Shown: positions 17,877 to 27,105, numbered from the stretch's first letter. The stretch is DNA of 64,000 nt from CAWCKS01 sp963796195 (GCA_963796195.1 CAWCKS010000014.1:496001-560000); one strand, 5' to 3'. Program-made: numbers and translations. Notes: a model not told the origin generated them from the letters alone.

Positions 17877-19472
17877 TCACTTATCCAGCCAGACGTCCTC
17901 GAACCGCGTGTTGTTGTAGATCGAGTTGTCGTGCATGGTGAAACCCTTGACGTAAGGCTGCCAGCAGGTGCCGCCGGTGTCGTGGACGATGATCGGCCGC
18001 GCCACGTCGTCGGCCAGCGACTTCTCGATCTGCCACACCATCTCCTTGCGCTTCGCCTTGTCGAGTTCTTGCGACTGGGCGAAGATCATTTTGTCGACCT
18101 CCGCATTGCAGTACTCGGTATAGTTCCGCTCGGACTTGCAGGTGAAGTTCTCGACCAGCGTGTTGTCGGGATCATCGACACTGGTGCCGGTGAGGTTGAG
18201 GCCGACGGCGTAGTCCTTGCGCGCGACCTTCGGGAACCACTGCGGCGTATCGACGTTTTCGAGCTCGGCGTTCATGTGGATCTTCTTGAGCTGGTCGATC
18301 AGGATCACAGCGGGATCGCGATAGACCGCGATATTGCGGGTCGAGACCTTTAGCGACAGCGGCTTGGATTTACTGTAGCCCGCCGCTTCCATCAGCTTGC
18401 GCGCTTCGGCCCGATTCTTTTCAACGTCGCCGTAGCCCGCCAGCTGGTCGAGCCGCTCTTTCGGCATGCCCCAATCGCCGCTTGGAGCGGGCAGCATGGC
18501 GCCGCCGATTTTTGCGGTTCCCTCGTACAGAATTGTATTGAACTCCTGGCGATCCAGTGCGAGCGCCATGGCCTTGCGGACGCTGGGGTTGTCGAACGGC
18601 GGTTTGGTCTGATTGACGATCAGGTTGACGCTGACCCCCGAAGGGAATGTTTGGCAGACCGCGTTCGGCGCCTGACTCTTCAGGTCCTTCATCAGCGGCG
18701 GCGTGATATCGGTCGGGAAAGTCAGGTCGAACTCGCCAGAGGTAAACGCAAGAATGCGCGTCGACCGGTTCTCGATGATCTTGATGTCGATGGCATCAAG
18801 ATACGGCCGGTCCTTCTTCCAGTAGTCCTTGTTCTTTTCCAGCCTGATCGAATCGCCGCGCTTGAACTCGACGAATTTGAACGGCCCGGTGCCGATGGGC
18901 TTGGTGCGCATCTGCGCCGGCGGCACGTGGCAGGAGTAGACCGGCGAGTAGCCCGAGGCGAGCAGCAGAAGGAACGCCGGTTGCGGCGCCTTCAGGTTGA
19001 AGGTCGCCTCGTAGTCACCGTTGATGGTGACCTCATTGAGATTGAAGTACCAGATCTTCCGCGGATTGCGGCGGAAGTCGGCGTTCTCCAGCTTGCCCGC
19101 CAGCATGTTCCAGGTGCACTGCACGTCCTTGGCGGTAAAGGGCTGGCCGTCGTGCCACTTCACGCCCTCACGCAGCTTGAAGGTCAGCTTGGTCTTGGTG
19201 TCGTCCCACGACCAGCTGGTGGCGAGATCGGGCACGATGGTGTCGGCGCTCTCGTGCTGCTTGGCCTGGTCGAAAATGACGAGGTTGTTGAAGACGGGCA
19301 TGTAGGCCATCGTCACGTCGACGGTCGCCTCCTCCAGGATGGAAGCGCTCGGCGGATTGTTGCGGTGATAGACCCGCAGCGTGCCACCGGCCTTTTGCGC
19401 GACGGCCTCTTCCACGCCGCCTGCGAGCACGAATGCGAGCAACGGCAAAACAACGGCTAACCGACCGAACAT
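17877..19472 (-). CDS. extracellular solute-binding protein, family 5 (peptide/opine/nickel type)
   Basis: This 531-residue periplasmic protein starts behind GGAGGGG. Residues 1-25 are a Sec signal peptide (LAVVLPLLAFVLAGG, cleavage near AVAQKAGG). The mature part is an SBP_bac_5 domain: VPDLATSWSWDDTKTKLTF, LREGVKWHDGQPFTAKDV, GTGPFKFVEFKRG and MALALDRQEFN. It captures the ligand for the importer encoded downstream. Position as first gene fits an operon promoter in 19473-19633. Family 5 proteins bind peptides, opines, glutathione and many small amides, so the ligand cannot be named. Confidence 0.93.
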   Translation of the reverse strand: MFGRLAVVLPLLAFVLAGGVEEAVAQKAGGTLRVYHRNNPPSASILEEATVDVTMAYMPVFNNLVIFDQAKQHESADTIVPDLATSWSWDDTKTKLTFKLREGVKWHDGQPFTAKDVQCTWNMLAGKLENADFRRNPRKIWYFNLNEVTINGDYEATFNLKAPQPAFLLLLASGYSPVYSCHVPPAQMRTKPIGTGPFKFVEFKRGDSIRLEKNKDYWKKDRPYLDAIDIKIIENRSTRILAFTSGEFDLTFPTDITPPLMKDLKSQAPNAVCQTFPSGVSVNLIVNQTKPPFDNPSVRKAMALALDRQEFNTILYEGTAKIGGAMLPAPSGDWGMPKERLDQLAGYGDVEKNRAEARKLMEAAGYSKSKPLSLKVSTRNIAVYRDPAVILIDQLKKIHMNAELENVDTPQWFPKVARKDYAVGLNLTGTSVDDPDNTLVENFTCKSERNYTEYCNAEVDKMIFAQSQELDKAKRKEMVWQIEKSLADDVARPIIVHDTGGTCWQPYVKGFTMHDNSIYNNTRFEDVWLDK

Positions 19473-19633
19473 CCTGTCCCCTCCTGCCGCCGCTTCTTTT
19501 CCGAAGCGGCAATTGTTTTTTATTTTTCAGGCGCGACCCTAGCACGGCCAATTCTCAGAGCAAGAATCAGGTCTTGCCGCGCTGCACCGTAAAGTGGCCT
19601 GACATCCGTTTCGTTTTGTCGCACTATCGGGCC

Positions 19634-20438
19634 ATGAAAGAATTTCCTCCGCGCCGGATCGTCTGCCTCACCGAGGAAACCGTCGAGACGCTGTACCTGC
19701 TCGGCGAGGACGCGCGGATCGTCGGCGTCTCCGGCTACGCGGTGCGGCCGCCGCAGGTGCGGCGGGAGAAGCCGCGGGTCGCGGCGTTCACGTCGGCGAA
19801 TATCGACAAGATTTTGGCGTTGCAGCCGGACCTGGTGCTGACCTTTTCGGATTTGCAGGCCGACATCGCAGCAGTGCTGATCAAGGCCGGTATTGCAGTG
19901 CATGCCTTCAACCATCGCGACCTCGCCGGCATTCTCGCGATGATCCGCACCAGTCGGCGCGCTGGTCGGCTGTTCCGTGCGCGCCGAAGCACTTGCGCAC
20001 GGACTTGCGCAGCGCATCACGGCTGTCTCATCCTTTCGTCGAAGCGGGCGGCCAAAAGTCTATTTCGAGGAATGGGACGAGCCGATGATCTCTGGCATCG
20101 GCTGGGTCTCGGAGCTGATCGAGATCGCCGGCGGCGTCGACGTGTTCGCGCAACTGCGGAGCGCACAGGCGGCAAAAGATCGCATCGTCGGTTCCGATGA
20201 CGTGATCGCGGCTGCGCCCGACATCATCCTCGCGTCATGGTGCGGGAAGAAGGTCGTGCCCGAAAAGATTTGCGCGCGGCCGGGCTGGGACAAAATCCCT
20301 GCGGTGAAAAACAACCGCATCGTCGAAATCAAGTCACCGCTGATCCTGCAGCCCGGTCCCGCGGCGCTCACCGACGGACTTGATGCGATCGTCGCGGCGC
20401 TGTGGCCCGAGAAAGCCACGCAGCGGGTGGCGGTGTGA
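19634..20438 (+). CDS. cobalamin/iron-type periplasmic-binding-fold protein without signal peptide (frameshifted)
   Basis: From ATG 19634 the protein reads RRIVCLTEETVETLYLLGEDARIVGVSGYAVRPP split across residues 6-40, a BtuF/FhuD-like start. DKILALQPDLVLTFSDLQADIA and HAFNHRDLAGILAMI follow. An extra A at about 19952 shifts the frame; without it the text continues TVGALVGCSVRAEALAHGL to 20438, about 267 residues. There is no signal peptide, so it should stay in the cytoplasm and is unlikely to feed a transporter. Such cytosolic binding-fold proteins are often labelled cobalamin-binding. The next gene begins 34 bases after its stop. Confidence 0.8.
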
Positions 20439-20472
20439 CAGCTTTGAACAGCTAACAAAGAGAACGAAAAAC

Positions 20473-21819
20473 ATGGACGAGGAAACGTCAAAGGCACGAT
20501 TAACCGATCCTGGCATCCGCAATCTCTACAAGATCGAGAGCCGCTGGCAGGCCTGGCTCGATGTCGAGGCCGCGCTGGCCAAGGCGCAGGCCGATCTCGG
20601 CATCATTCCGCGCGAGGCGGCCGATGCGATCGCGCGCATCGCAAAGCTGGAGCTGCTCGACCGCAAGCGCATCGATGAAGCGCTGGCGCGCACCTCACAC
20701 ACCATCGTGCCGCTGGTGTGGGAGATGTCGCGCGTCGCCGGCGAGCCGCACGGCGGCTGGGTGCATTGGGGCGCGACGACGCAGAACATCACCCAGACCG
20801 GCGACATCCTCGTGTTGCGCCGGGTGCACGAAATCTTCCTGGGCCAGCTGCGCCAAATCCTGATCGCGATGGCCGATCTCGCCGAGCGCGGCGCCGACAT
20901 GGTGATCGCCGGCCGCACTCACGGCCAGCACGCGGTGCCGGCGACGTTCGGCTTCAAGGTCGCGGTGTGGATCGATGAATTGCTGCGCCACATCGAACGG
21001 CTGAAGCAGATCGAGCCGCGCATCTTTGTCGCGATGCTCGGCGGAGCGGCCGGCACCTATGCCTCGCTCGGCGCGCAAGGACCCGCGGTGCAGGCAGGCA
21101 TCGCGAAATATCTGAAGCTTGTGCCGATGACGATTTCGGCGCGGACAACAGGCGACCATCTCTCCGAATATATCACCCTGCTCGGCCTGATCGGCGCCAC
21201 CGGCGGCAAGATCGGCCGCGAGATCTATACCTTGATGAAGACCGAGTTCGGCGAGGTCGAGGAGCCGGTGCCGCCCGGCACGGTCGGCTCGTCGACCATG
21301 CCGCAAAAGCGCAATCCAAAACTCTGCCAGGAGATCATTGCGATGTCGGCCGAGTTGCGCGCATGCGTGCCGATCGCGCTGGAGGCGATGACGACGGAGC
21401 ACGAGGCCGACCGCACCACGAGCCTGATGATGCGCGACGTCACCTCGCGCGCCTGCATCGCGATGGGCGACATGCTGGCGCGGCTGCAGCTTGTCATCTC
21501 GGGCCTGCAGGTCGATCCCAAGCGGATGCGCGAGAACCTCGAGCTCGGCGGCGGGCTGATCATGGCGGAGGCCGTCATGCTGCAGCTCGGCCAGGCGATC
21601 GGCCGCCAGCACGCGCATGACGTTGTTTATGATGCCGCGCAAGCGGCCTTCGTCGAGAAGAAATCGTTTGCCGGCTTGCTGGCAGCGGACGCGCGCGTGA
21701 CCAAGCACATGTCGGCGCGCGAGATCGAGGCACTGCTCGATCCCGCGGCTTACACCGGGCTGTGCGCGGACATGGCGCGCGACGCGGCGAAGCGCGCGCG
21801 GGCTGTTGCCTCTCCCTGA
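20473..21819 (+). CDS. fumarase/aspartase-superfamily lyase (adenylosuccinate lyase / carboxymuconate cycloisomerase type)
   Basis: This 448-residue lyase contains the superfamily signature GSSTMPQKRNP near residue 275, the Thr-His region RTHGQHAVPATFG near residue 155 and the W-ATTQNITQTGD motif. These are class II fumarase-fold residues that handle a succinyl-type leaving group or cycloisomerisation. Length and the WVHWGATTQ block resemble the purB/pcaB subgroup, but the housekeeping purB usually differs and lies in a purine context. Here it follows a binding-fold protein, so a catabolic role is more likely. The start at ATG 20473 follows AAAGAGAACG. Confidence 0.85.
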   Translation: MDEETSKARLTDPGIRNLYKIESRWQAWLDVEAALAKAQADLGIIPREAADAIARIAKLELLDRKRIDEALARTSHTIVPLVWEMSRVAGEPHGGWVHWGATTQNITQTGDILVLRRVHEIFLGQLRQILIAMADLAERGADMVIAGRTHGQHAVPATFGFKVAVWIDELLRHIERLKQIEPRIFVAMLGGAAGTYASLGAQGPAVQAGIAKYLKLVPMTISARTTGDHLSEYITLLGLIGATGGKIGREIYTLMKTEFGEVEEPVPPGTVGSSTMPQKRNPKLCQEIIAMSAELRACVPIALEAMTTEHEADRTTSLMMRDVTSRACIAMGDMLARLQLVISGLQVDPKRMRENLELGGGLIMAEAVMLQLGQAIGRQHAHDVVYDAAQAAFVEKKSFAGLLAADARVTKHMSAREIEALLDPAAYTGLCADMARDAAKRARAVASP

Positions 21820-21830
21820 AAGGGATAGGT

Positions 21831-21890
21831 CGATTTGCGCCGCAGCCAAGTCTGCGCAGACAGCGTAAACTTGGCTGCGTGTGCAAATCG
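21831..21890. repeat. cruciform-forming inverted repeat downstream of the lyase gene
   Basis: Two nested perfect stems: CGATTTGC (21831-21838) with GCAAATCG (21883-21890), and GCAGCCAAGT (21842-21851) with ACTTGGCTGC (21869-21878). They lie in the 408-base gap 21820-22227, which holds no gene I can support. The rest of that gap, up to the GGAGG site at 22217, is the probable promoter region of the bicupin gene. Confidence 0.6.
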
Positions 21891-22227
21891 GGTGTCGCTG
21901 GCGTTCCCCGTGGAGAACCTCACTCCGAGCCTCCCCTTTTCAAGGCTTGGAGTGCCGCATTCTTGCGCAGTATCACGGTCGAATGTTTTTCGATCAGGCG
22001 AGAAACACGCAACGTCGAGATGGGCGTCGCGGACTGATTGCGTTGCTCCCGCAAACTTTATCTCAGCTCACCATGAGCGCGCCGAAACTGGCCTAAAATT
22101 CGCATAGCTACGGCAGTGCTGAGGTCCGTCTCAGGGGCAATGCGTGATCGCAGGCGCGCCCCGCCAGGCACGGCAGCGAAAGAAGATGCCGCAGATTCAC
22201 TCGAAATGATCAGGTTTGGAGGACGTC

Positions 22228-23367
22228 ATGAACGTTCATGCCACGATCGATCTCAAATGGCCCGGTCTTGCTCATCCGAACGGCAGCCCCATTCGCCTGA
22301 ACAACCAGGATTTCGTGGCTATCGATCGTGATCGGAGTGCCTCATACGAGGCAACCTATCGCCCGCAAGCGCTCTACAATCGTGCAAACGAAGGCTTTCA
22401 CGCGAACAACGAATTTTTCCTGCTCCACGAGGTTGCAACCAACCTGCCGATTTACCTGCCTGATACCGGCCCGACCGATTTTCATCTCCACCTTCCGCCG
22501 GGCGGTTACCAGCTTGTGCTGGTCACGTCCGGAATGTTCACGTTCGACTACGATGGCCGGATCTACTATGTCGGCCCTGGCTCGGTGATGCTGCAGAGCG
22601 CGATCGTGCATCGGCAGCTGTTTTACACATGGTCGGGGTTATCGACTGAAGAGAATCTCAAGACGCCGCAGACGGTCGTCCCGGATGCAATGTCGATGGG
22701 CTATTCGGGCAAGTTTCTCGAAGCCTTCATCACCGACCCCACGACATTCCCGAACCCGACGGTCGTAGGCCCGGATCAAATCGACGAAGCCGAAACGCCG
22801 CGCGTGGCCTGGAGCCACTCGCTGCATGATCGCCCGGTGGACGCGGGCTTTTGGCTTCAGGAGCCGCTGGAGCTGGGAGCGCTCTACAAGCCGGCCATTG
22901 GTACAAACATAGTGTCTGCCGGGCCGGTCTATATTCGCGATATCGGAATCGAGGTCCCCAGCGGCCATCTTACAACTGGACACATCATCGCGACCGACCC
23001 GCATGGGCAGTCACTGTTGCCGAAGAGCGCATCGGCCGCCGCGGATACCACCTGTCTTGAGAAAGGTGAAGTCGTTATCTATCGCGTCATTCGCGGCACG
23101 GCCGATTTCAAGGACAGCTCGGAGAAGACGATTGAACTTGCCGCGGGCGATACGGTTACGGCCGGCGGAAAGTCGATAAAGCTTACTGGAATTGGCGAAA
23201 ACACCCAGGTTCTGCGGCTTGGGTTGCTGAAGGGTATCGACAGCCTTCGCAGCTGGACAACGACGCAGCGTGATGAAATTGATGGCTTGGCTGGTCAAAT
23301 CATCACACGGAAGGACGTTCGCCCCCTGCGAACCGAAGGCAAGCCGGTGGGGTACTTATACGAATAG
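22228..23367 (+). CDS. bicupin-like protein of unknown function
   Basis: The 379-residue protein starts at ATG 22228, eight bases after TTTGGAGG. It has two cupin-like beta-barrel halves: residues about 80-140 (DFHLHLPPGGYQLVLVTSG, GPGSVMLQSAIVHRQ) and about 275-335 (EVVIYRVIRGTADF, IELAAGDTVTAGG). The first half keeps an HLH and a second His that could bind a metal; the second half has no clear metal ligands. No signal peptide. GC content is lower than in neighbours and it stands alone between intergenic repeats, which may indicate separate acquisition. Function not recognised. Confidence 0.7.
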   Translation: MNVHATIDLKWPGLAHPNGSPIRLNNQDFVAIDRDRSASYEATYRPQALYNRANEGFHANNEFFLLHEVATNLPIYLPDTGPTDFHLHLPPGGYQLVLVTSGMFTFDYDGRIYYVGPGSVMLQSAIVHRQLFYTWSGLSTEENLKTPQTVVPDAMSMGYSGKFLEAFITDPTTFPNPTVVGPDQIDEAETPRVAWSHSLHDRPVDAGFWLQEPLELGALYKPAIGTNIVSAGPVYIRDIGIEVPSGHLTTGHIIATDPHGQSLLPKSASAAADTTCLEKGEVVIYRVIRGTADFKDSSEKTIELAAGDTVTAGGKSIKLTGIGENTQVLRLGLLKGIDSLRSWTTTQRDEIDGLAGQIITRKDVRPLRTEGKPVGYLYE

Positions 23368-23525
23368 GCGGTGGTTGGATCCGCGATCGCTGGTCTAGTC
23401 GCGGCGACGCATGTCGCTCGTAGGTCGGCGCATCGCGCCAAGTGCGCGGCGGGTGACCAAGAACTGGATCCCGATCGCGCGGGAAACTTGTAGATCAAAA
23501 AATAGGCAGCGCGCCAAAACGCCGC

Positions 23526-24179
23526 CTAAAATTCGACCTCGAGTTCCTCGATGTCGGTGGGCTCGAGCTTCGCCGCCGCGATCCATTCCTTCATCTCGGG
23601 GATGCCCATGATGAAGCGGCAATACTCGGCGATACGGTCGTCGACCCTGACGTCGTAGGTCATGAAGCGCGTGACCACGGGCGCGTACATCGCATCCGCC
23701 ATGCTGCGCTCGCCGAACAGGAACGGACCGCCGGTCTCGCCAAGGCACTCGCGCCAGATCTGGCAGATGCGGTCGATGTCGGCCTGCGCGCGCGACCAGA
23801 TCTTGAAGCCGGGGAAATGGCCCTTGAGATTGACCGGCAGCGATGCCCGCAGCGTCGCAAAGCCGGAGTGGATTTCGCCCGAGATCGAGCGGCATTTGGC
23901 CCGCAGAATGCGGTCCTGCGGCAACAGTTCCGCCTGCGGCATCACCTCGTTGAGGTATTCGGCTATCGCCAGCGTGTCCCACACGGTGGCGCCGTCGTGG
24001 CGCAGGCACGGCACCAGGATCGACGACGACAGCAACAGGATTTCCGCGCGGGCCGCCGGGTCGTCCGGCGAGACGATGACTTCGTCGAAGTCGAGGCCCG
24101 CGAACCTGGTCAGCAGCCAGCCGCGCAGCGACCAGGACGAGTAGTTCTTGCTGGTAATGGTCAACGTCGCCTTGGCCAT
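23526..24179 (-). CDS. glutathione S-transferase family protein
   Basis: From ATG 24179 the protein has 217 residues. The N-terminal thioredoxin-like domain starts ATLTITSKNYSSWSLRGWLL; the SSWS element supplies the Ser that usually activates glutathione. The conserved SSSILVPCL cis-Pro region and DTLAIAEYLNE follow. The C-terminal helical domain spans about 85-210 (GPFLFGERSMADAMYAPVV). It acts in the cytoplasm on unknown electrophiles. The gene is divergent from the PHB depolymerase, with about 185 bases between them. Confidence 0.87.
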   Translation of the reverse strand: MAKATLTITSKNYSSWSLRGWLLTRFAGLDFDEVIVSPDDPAARAEILLLSSSILVPCLRHDGATVWDTLAIAEYLNEVMPQAELLPQDRILRAKCRSISGEIHSGFATLRASLPVNLKGHFPGFKIWSRAQADIDRICQIWRECLGETGGPFLFGERSMADAMYAPVVTRFMTYDVRVDDRIAEYCRFIMGIPEMKEWIAAAKLEPTDIEELEVEF

Positions 24180-24365
24180 CGTTTGCTTCGCTCCCACGCT
24201 TAACGGCACGAAATTTCCTTGAGGCGGGCAGCCGAAGACGGCCCGCCTGTCGGATCTCTGAGCAAACCACGTGCCAATTCGCCAGAGTTTCAGGCAGTTA
24301 GGTGCCGGACCGTTTGGCGTCGGACTTGCATGGCAGAGGTCAGAAAGGCCGGGGCGTTACCGTTG

Positions 24366-25580
24366 ATGTTGTACCAAGCATTTCAGAATCAAATGGATCT
24401 GACCGAGCCGCTACGGTCGTCGGCGGCCTCGGCCCTCACTTTCCTCAACATGGTGCCGGGCGGGACGCCAAAGACCGCGGCGCGCCGCGCCGCCGCCGCG
24501 CTCGAGCTGATTACCCGCTCGAAACTGACCTACCGGCGGCCGTCCTACGGCATCGACAAGGTCATGGTCGGCAACCGCGAGCTCGCGGTGGTCGAGGAGG
24601 CCGTCTACAAGACGCCATTCGGCACGCTGCTGCGCTTCAACCGCATCGGCGCGCCGGTGCAGCCAAAAATCCTGCTGGTCGCGCCGATGTCCGGCCACTT
24701 CGCGACGCTGTTGCGCAACACCGTGAAGACCCTGGCTCAGGATCACGACGTCTACATCACCGACTGGCACAACCCGCGCGACATTCCGTTATGCGAAGGC
24801 AACTTCGGCCTCGAAGACTACACCGAGCACCTGATCGAATTTATGGAGGTGCTGGGTCCGGGCTCGCACATGGTGGCGATCTGCCAGCCGTCGGTGTCGG
24901 CGCTGGCGGCCGCCGCGATCATGTCGGAGGACGATCATCCGGCGCGGCCGTCGAGTATCACGCTGATGGCGGGCCCGATCGACACCCGCATCTCGCCGAC
25001 CAAGGTCAACGAGTTCGCAACGACGCGCCCCTTGAGCTGGTTCGAGCGCAACATGATCTCGTATGTGCCGGTGCAGTGCACCGGCGCGCTGCGCCGCGTC
25101 TATCCGGGATTCGTGCAGCTGACGGCGTTCGTCTCGATGAACCTGCAGCGCCACGTCAAGGCGCATGTCGACCTGATGGGTCACCTCGCCAAGGGCGAGA
25201 AGGAGCAGGCCGAGACCATCAAGACCTTTTACGACGAATACTTTGCCGTGATGGATCTCTGCGCCGACTTCTACATCGAGACCATCCGCGACGTGTTCCA
25301 GGAGCACCTCTTGCCGCAAGGCAAGTTGACGTATCGCGGCCGGTACGTGAACCCGAAGGCGATCCGGCGCATGGGACTGCTGACGGTCGAGGGCGAGAAG
25401 GACGACATCTGCTCGATCGGGCAGACGGTCGCAGCGCAAGACCTCTGCACCGGCGTGCGCGCCTACCGCAAGATCCACCACATGCAGGCCGGCGTCGGCC
25501 ACTACGGCGTATTCAGCGGCAAGAAGTGGAACAACGAGATCTATCCGCTGCTGCGCGATTTCATTCACATGAATTCGTGA
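24366..25580 (+). CDS. phaZ: intracellular polyhydroxyalkanoate (PHB) depolymerase
   Basis: The start at ATG 24366 gives 404 residues beginning MLYQAFQNQMDL, the usual beginning of alphaproteobacterial intracellular depolymerases; an earlier ATG at 24330 is possible. The alpha/beta-hydrolase nucleophile is Cys173 in VAICQPSVSAL, as in intracellular PhaZ enzymes, which replace the usual Ser. An Asp in EGEKDDIC and the His in GVGHYGVFSG complete the triad. The enzyme degrades stored PHB granules to hydroxybutyrate. No signal peptide, in agreement with granule location. No phaP or phaC gene is near. Confidence 0.9.
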   Translation: MLYQAFQNQMDLTEPLRSSAASALTFLNMVPGGTPKTAARRAAAALELITRSKLTYRRPSYGIDKVMVGNRELAVVEEAVYKTPFGTLLRFNRIGAPVQPKILLVAPMSGHFATLLRNTVKTLAQDHDVYITDWHNPRDIPLCEGNFGLEDYTEHLIEFMEVLGPGSHMVAICQPSVSALAAAAIMSEDDHPARPSSITLMAGPIDTRISPTKVNEFATTRPLSWFERNMISYVPVQCTGALRRVYPGFVQLTAFVSMNLQRHVKAHVDLMGHLAKGEKEQAETIKTFYDEYFAVMDLCADFYIETIRDVFQEHLLPQGKLTYRGRYVNPKAIRRMGLLTVEGEKDDICSIGQTVAAQDLCTGVRAYRKIHHMQAGVGHYGVFSGKKWNNEIYPLLRDFIHMNS

Positions 25581-25583
25581 GGG

Positions 25584-25937
25584 GTGCGTTGCCGCGCCAC
25601 GCTGCGCGCCCAGATGGTGCAGGTTGAAGCCGTCATCAAGATGCTGGACCCGGACTTCAGCGTGCAGGCCATAGCTGTCAAGCGGCGCGTCCGGGGCAAT
25701 CCGTGGTTCAAGCAAGCGACGCTCTACCGGAACGCGCTAGACGTGCTCCGCAACACGACGGCGCCCATGACTACGGGCGAGATCGTGACGGCGTTGCTGG
25801 AGTCCAAAGGCATCAAGGCCAGCAAGAATGAGTACCGCAATCTTGAGGCTGGGATCAGAGCATCGCTCGATAATCACAATGGCAGGGGTGTTGAGCGGAC
25901 GGGGACGGGTTGGTCGTTCAGATTTGATATTAAATAA
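25584..25937 (+). CDS. hypothetical protein with winged-helix-like C-terminus
   Basis: The reading begins at GTG 25584, three bases after the depolymerase stop, and gives 117 residues. The C-terminal part (VLRNTTAPMTTGEIVTALLESKG then GTGWSFRF) looks like a small winged helix used for DNA binding. Comparable proteins that I recall in rhizobia have a longer N-terminal coiled region, so this one may be 5' truncated. No ribosome-binding site of its own is clear. It opens the AT-richer patch at 25.6-27.1 kb. Confidence 0.5.
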   Translation: MRCRATLRAQMVQVEAVIKMLDPDFSVQAIAVKRRVRGNPWFKQATLYRNALDVLRNTTAPMTTGEIVTALLESKGIKASKNEYRNLEAGIRASLDNHNGRGVERTGTGWSFRFDIK

Positions 25938-26047
25938 ATAAACCAAAAAATTAAATTGACTTTTCCATTATGCGGAACGATCTCAAATGCGCGACGTTGC
26001 TCGTCTTGCGACTCCCGAAGAAAGCGCGCTAAGGTTGTAACGGAAAA

Positions 26048-26098
26048 GTGACGGAGCCGTGCTAAAAAAGCCCTAAAAGGGCTCCCGTCACGTCATGA
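26048..26098. promoter_or_regulatory. leader with mutually exclusive hairpins; minus-strand terminator shape
   Basis: AGCCC (26069-26073) pairs with GGGCT (26079-26083). On the minus strand this stem is followed by TTTTTT, the form of an intrinsic terminator. GTGACGGAGCC (26048-26058) can instead pair with GGCTCCCGTCAC (26080-26091) with one bulge, and CCCGTCA (26084-26090) with TGACGGG further on. The segment ends just before the gene at 26110, so the plus strand could fold in alternative ways ahead of that start. Confidence 0.45.
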
Positions 26099-26109
26099 CG
26101 GGGGAATGA

Positions 26110-26373
26110 ATGGCGTGGGCGTTTCCTGATTTGGGGCTGAACAGCTTCAAGTCGGACGAATGGAGGTTCGCTGCGATATGCGTCATTGTGGTGGGTGTCG
26201 CGGTGGCGCCTTCTTATCTAGCATTTAAAGCTTCAAAACATAAGGCTGACCTGCACTATAAAACTGCACTTACAAATGCGGAGGCTAAACTTCAACAGGC
26301 ACGCAATAGAGCCGCTGTACGAACTGCAGCCACCAGTGGAAAACGATCAGATGATCCAGGTACTATTCATTAG
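26110..26373 (+). CDS. small predicted membrane protein, unknown
   Basis: The protein has 87 residues and a single membrane helix at about 20-42 (FAAICVIVVGVAVAPSYLAF), followed by a basic, helical cytoplasmic tail with a coiled-coil look (TNAEAKLQQARNRAAV). The gene lies in AT-richer DNA between the depolymerase and a transposase remnant. Its end overlaps the start of the next gene by 23 bases. No family recognised; it may be part of a two-gene accessory unit. Confidence 0.5.
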   Translation: MAWAFPDLGLNSFKSDEWRFAAICVIVVGVAVAPSYLAFKASKHKADLHYKTALTNAEAKLQQARNRAAVRTAATSGKRSDDPGTIH

Positions 26374-26767
26374 CGCTTTTGCTCTTTCGCTGTTCTTTGT
26401 GTTCGGAGCTAGACGGTATAATCAAGCTACGAAGGCAGCGGACGTGTATCTGAAAAATTTTTCAAACTTGGCAGACGATGCGCGCGTGCCTCTGCCTATC
26501 CTAGAAAACATGCACGAAGCGTTTAAAAACGCGTGCCATCCTTGCACCGCTGTGTTCGTTACTTTGTCGGTGCTGCGATTTAGATTTTTCAAATCTTATC
26601 GCGAGGAAATCAGGAAACAAGAGCAGCCGAAGCATTTGGAGGGCCTTGATCCATCTGTTGTATCAAAGCTAGCACACAACAACACTCGCACTGTTTCTTT
26701 ATACAACTTACTCAGTCCCATTCATCGGGATGATTGCGCGTGCGCTTCTCACCAGAAGCGCACGTAG
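26351..26767 (+). CDS. small predicted membrane protein, unknown, overlapping its neighbour
   Basis: From ATG 26351 the protein has 138 residues: an N-terminal membrane helix (VLFISAFALSLFFVFGA), then a soluble region with a Cys pair (NACHPCTAVF) and a basic stretch (RFRFFKSYREEIRKQ). The start overlaps the upstream gene by 23 bases and follows GGAAAACGATCAG, which suggests coupled translation. Codon use is more AT-rich than in surrounding catabolic genes, in line with horizontal origin. Function unknown. Confidence 0.5.
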   Translation: MIQVLFISAFALSLFFVFGARRYNQATKAADVYLKNFSNLADDARVPLPILENMHEAFKNACHPCTAVFVTLSVLRFRFFKSYREEIRKQEQPKHLEGLDPSVVSKLAHNNTRTVSLYNLLSPIHRDDCACASHQKRT

Positions 26768-26859
26768 ATTCGCAATGGTGATGGAGGGATGCAAGCCACT
26801 GAACGAGCGCAGTTGTTTGTGTTCAATGTGGAGCATGCAGCGCATCAGAAGGTCGTCGC

Positions 26860-27105
26860 CTAGCTTTCAATGTGCCTCTGCAAATAACCGGTGAAGTCCA
26901 CTGACTTCCCACGCTTCAGCGCCAACGCACCAATCCGGTTCACATGTTCGCCATTGCTCAGGCGGCGGTTGTCTTCCCGCCATGACGACTCCTGAGCGTA
27001 CCAAAGCAGATACGCGCCAGCGATATGATGATGGATGCCGATCTCGGCGCGGCGCTGGAATTGGAGGGCGTAGTGCTGGAAGAGATCTAGACTTTCATCC
27101 TGATC
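26860..27105 (-). pseudogene. truncated transposase remnant (probably IS1595/ISXO2-like)
   Basis: Without any start codon, the minus strand is open from 27105 to a TAG at 26860-26862 (81 codons). It reads DLFQHYALQFQRRAEIGIHH, HIAGAYLLWYAQES, SWREDNRRLSNGEHVNRIG and VDFTGYLQRHIES. I recognise this block as a C-terminal segment of rhizobial insertion-sequence transposases, with IS1595-like the most likely family. The N-terminal domain and inverted repeats are absent; an in-frame TGA (27106-27108) and then the VOC gene promoter replace them. The 26768-26859 stretch holds nothing else that I can identify. Confidence 0.6.

Noticed and set aside
23368..23525. A minus-strand open tail beyond the GST gene
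   Set aside because: It is an extension of a shadow frame of the GST gene without start or motifs.
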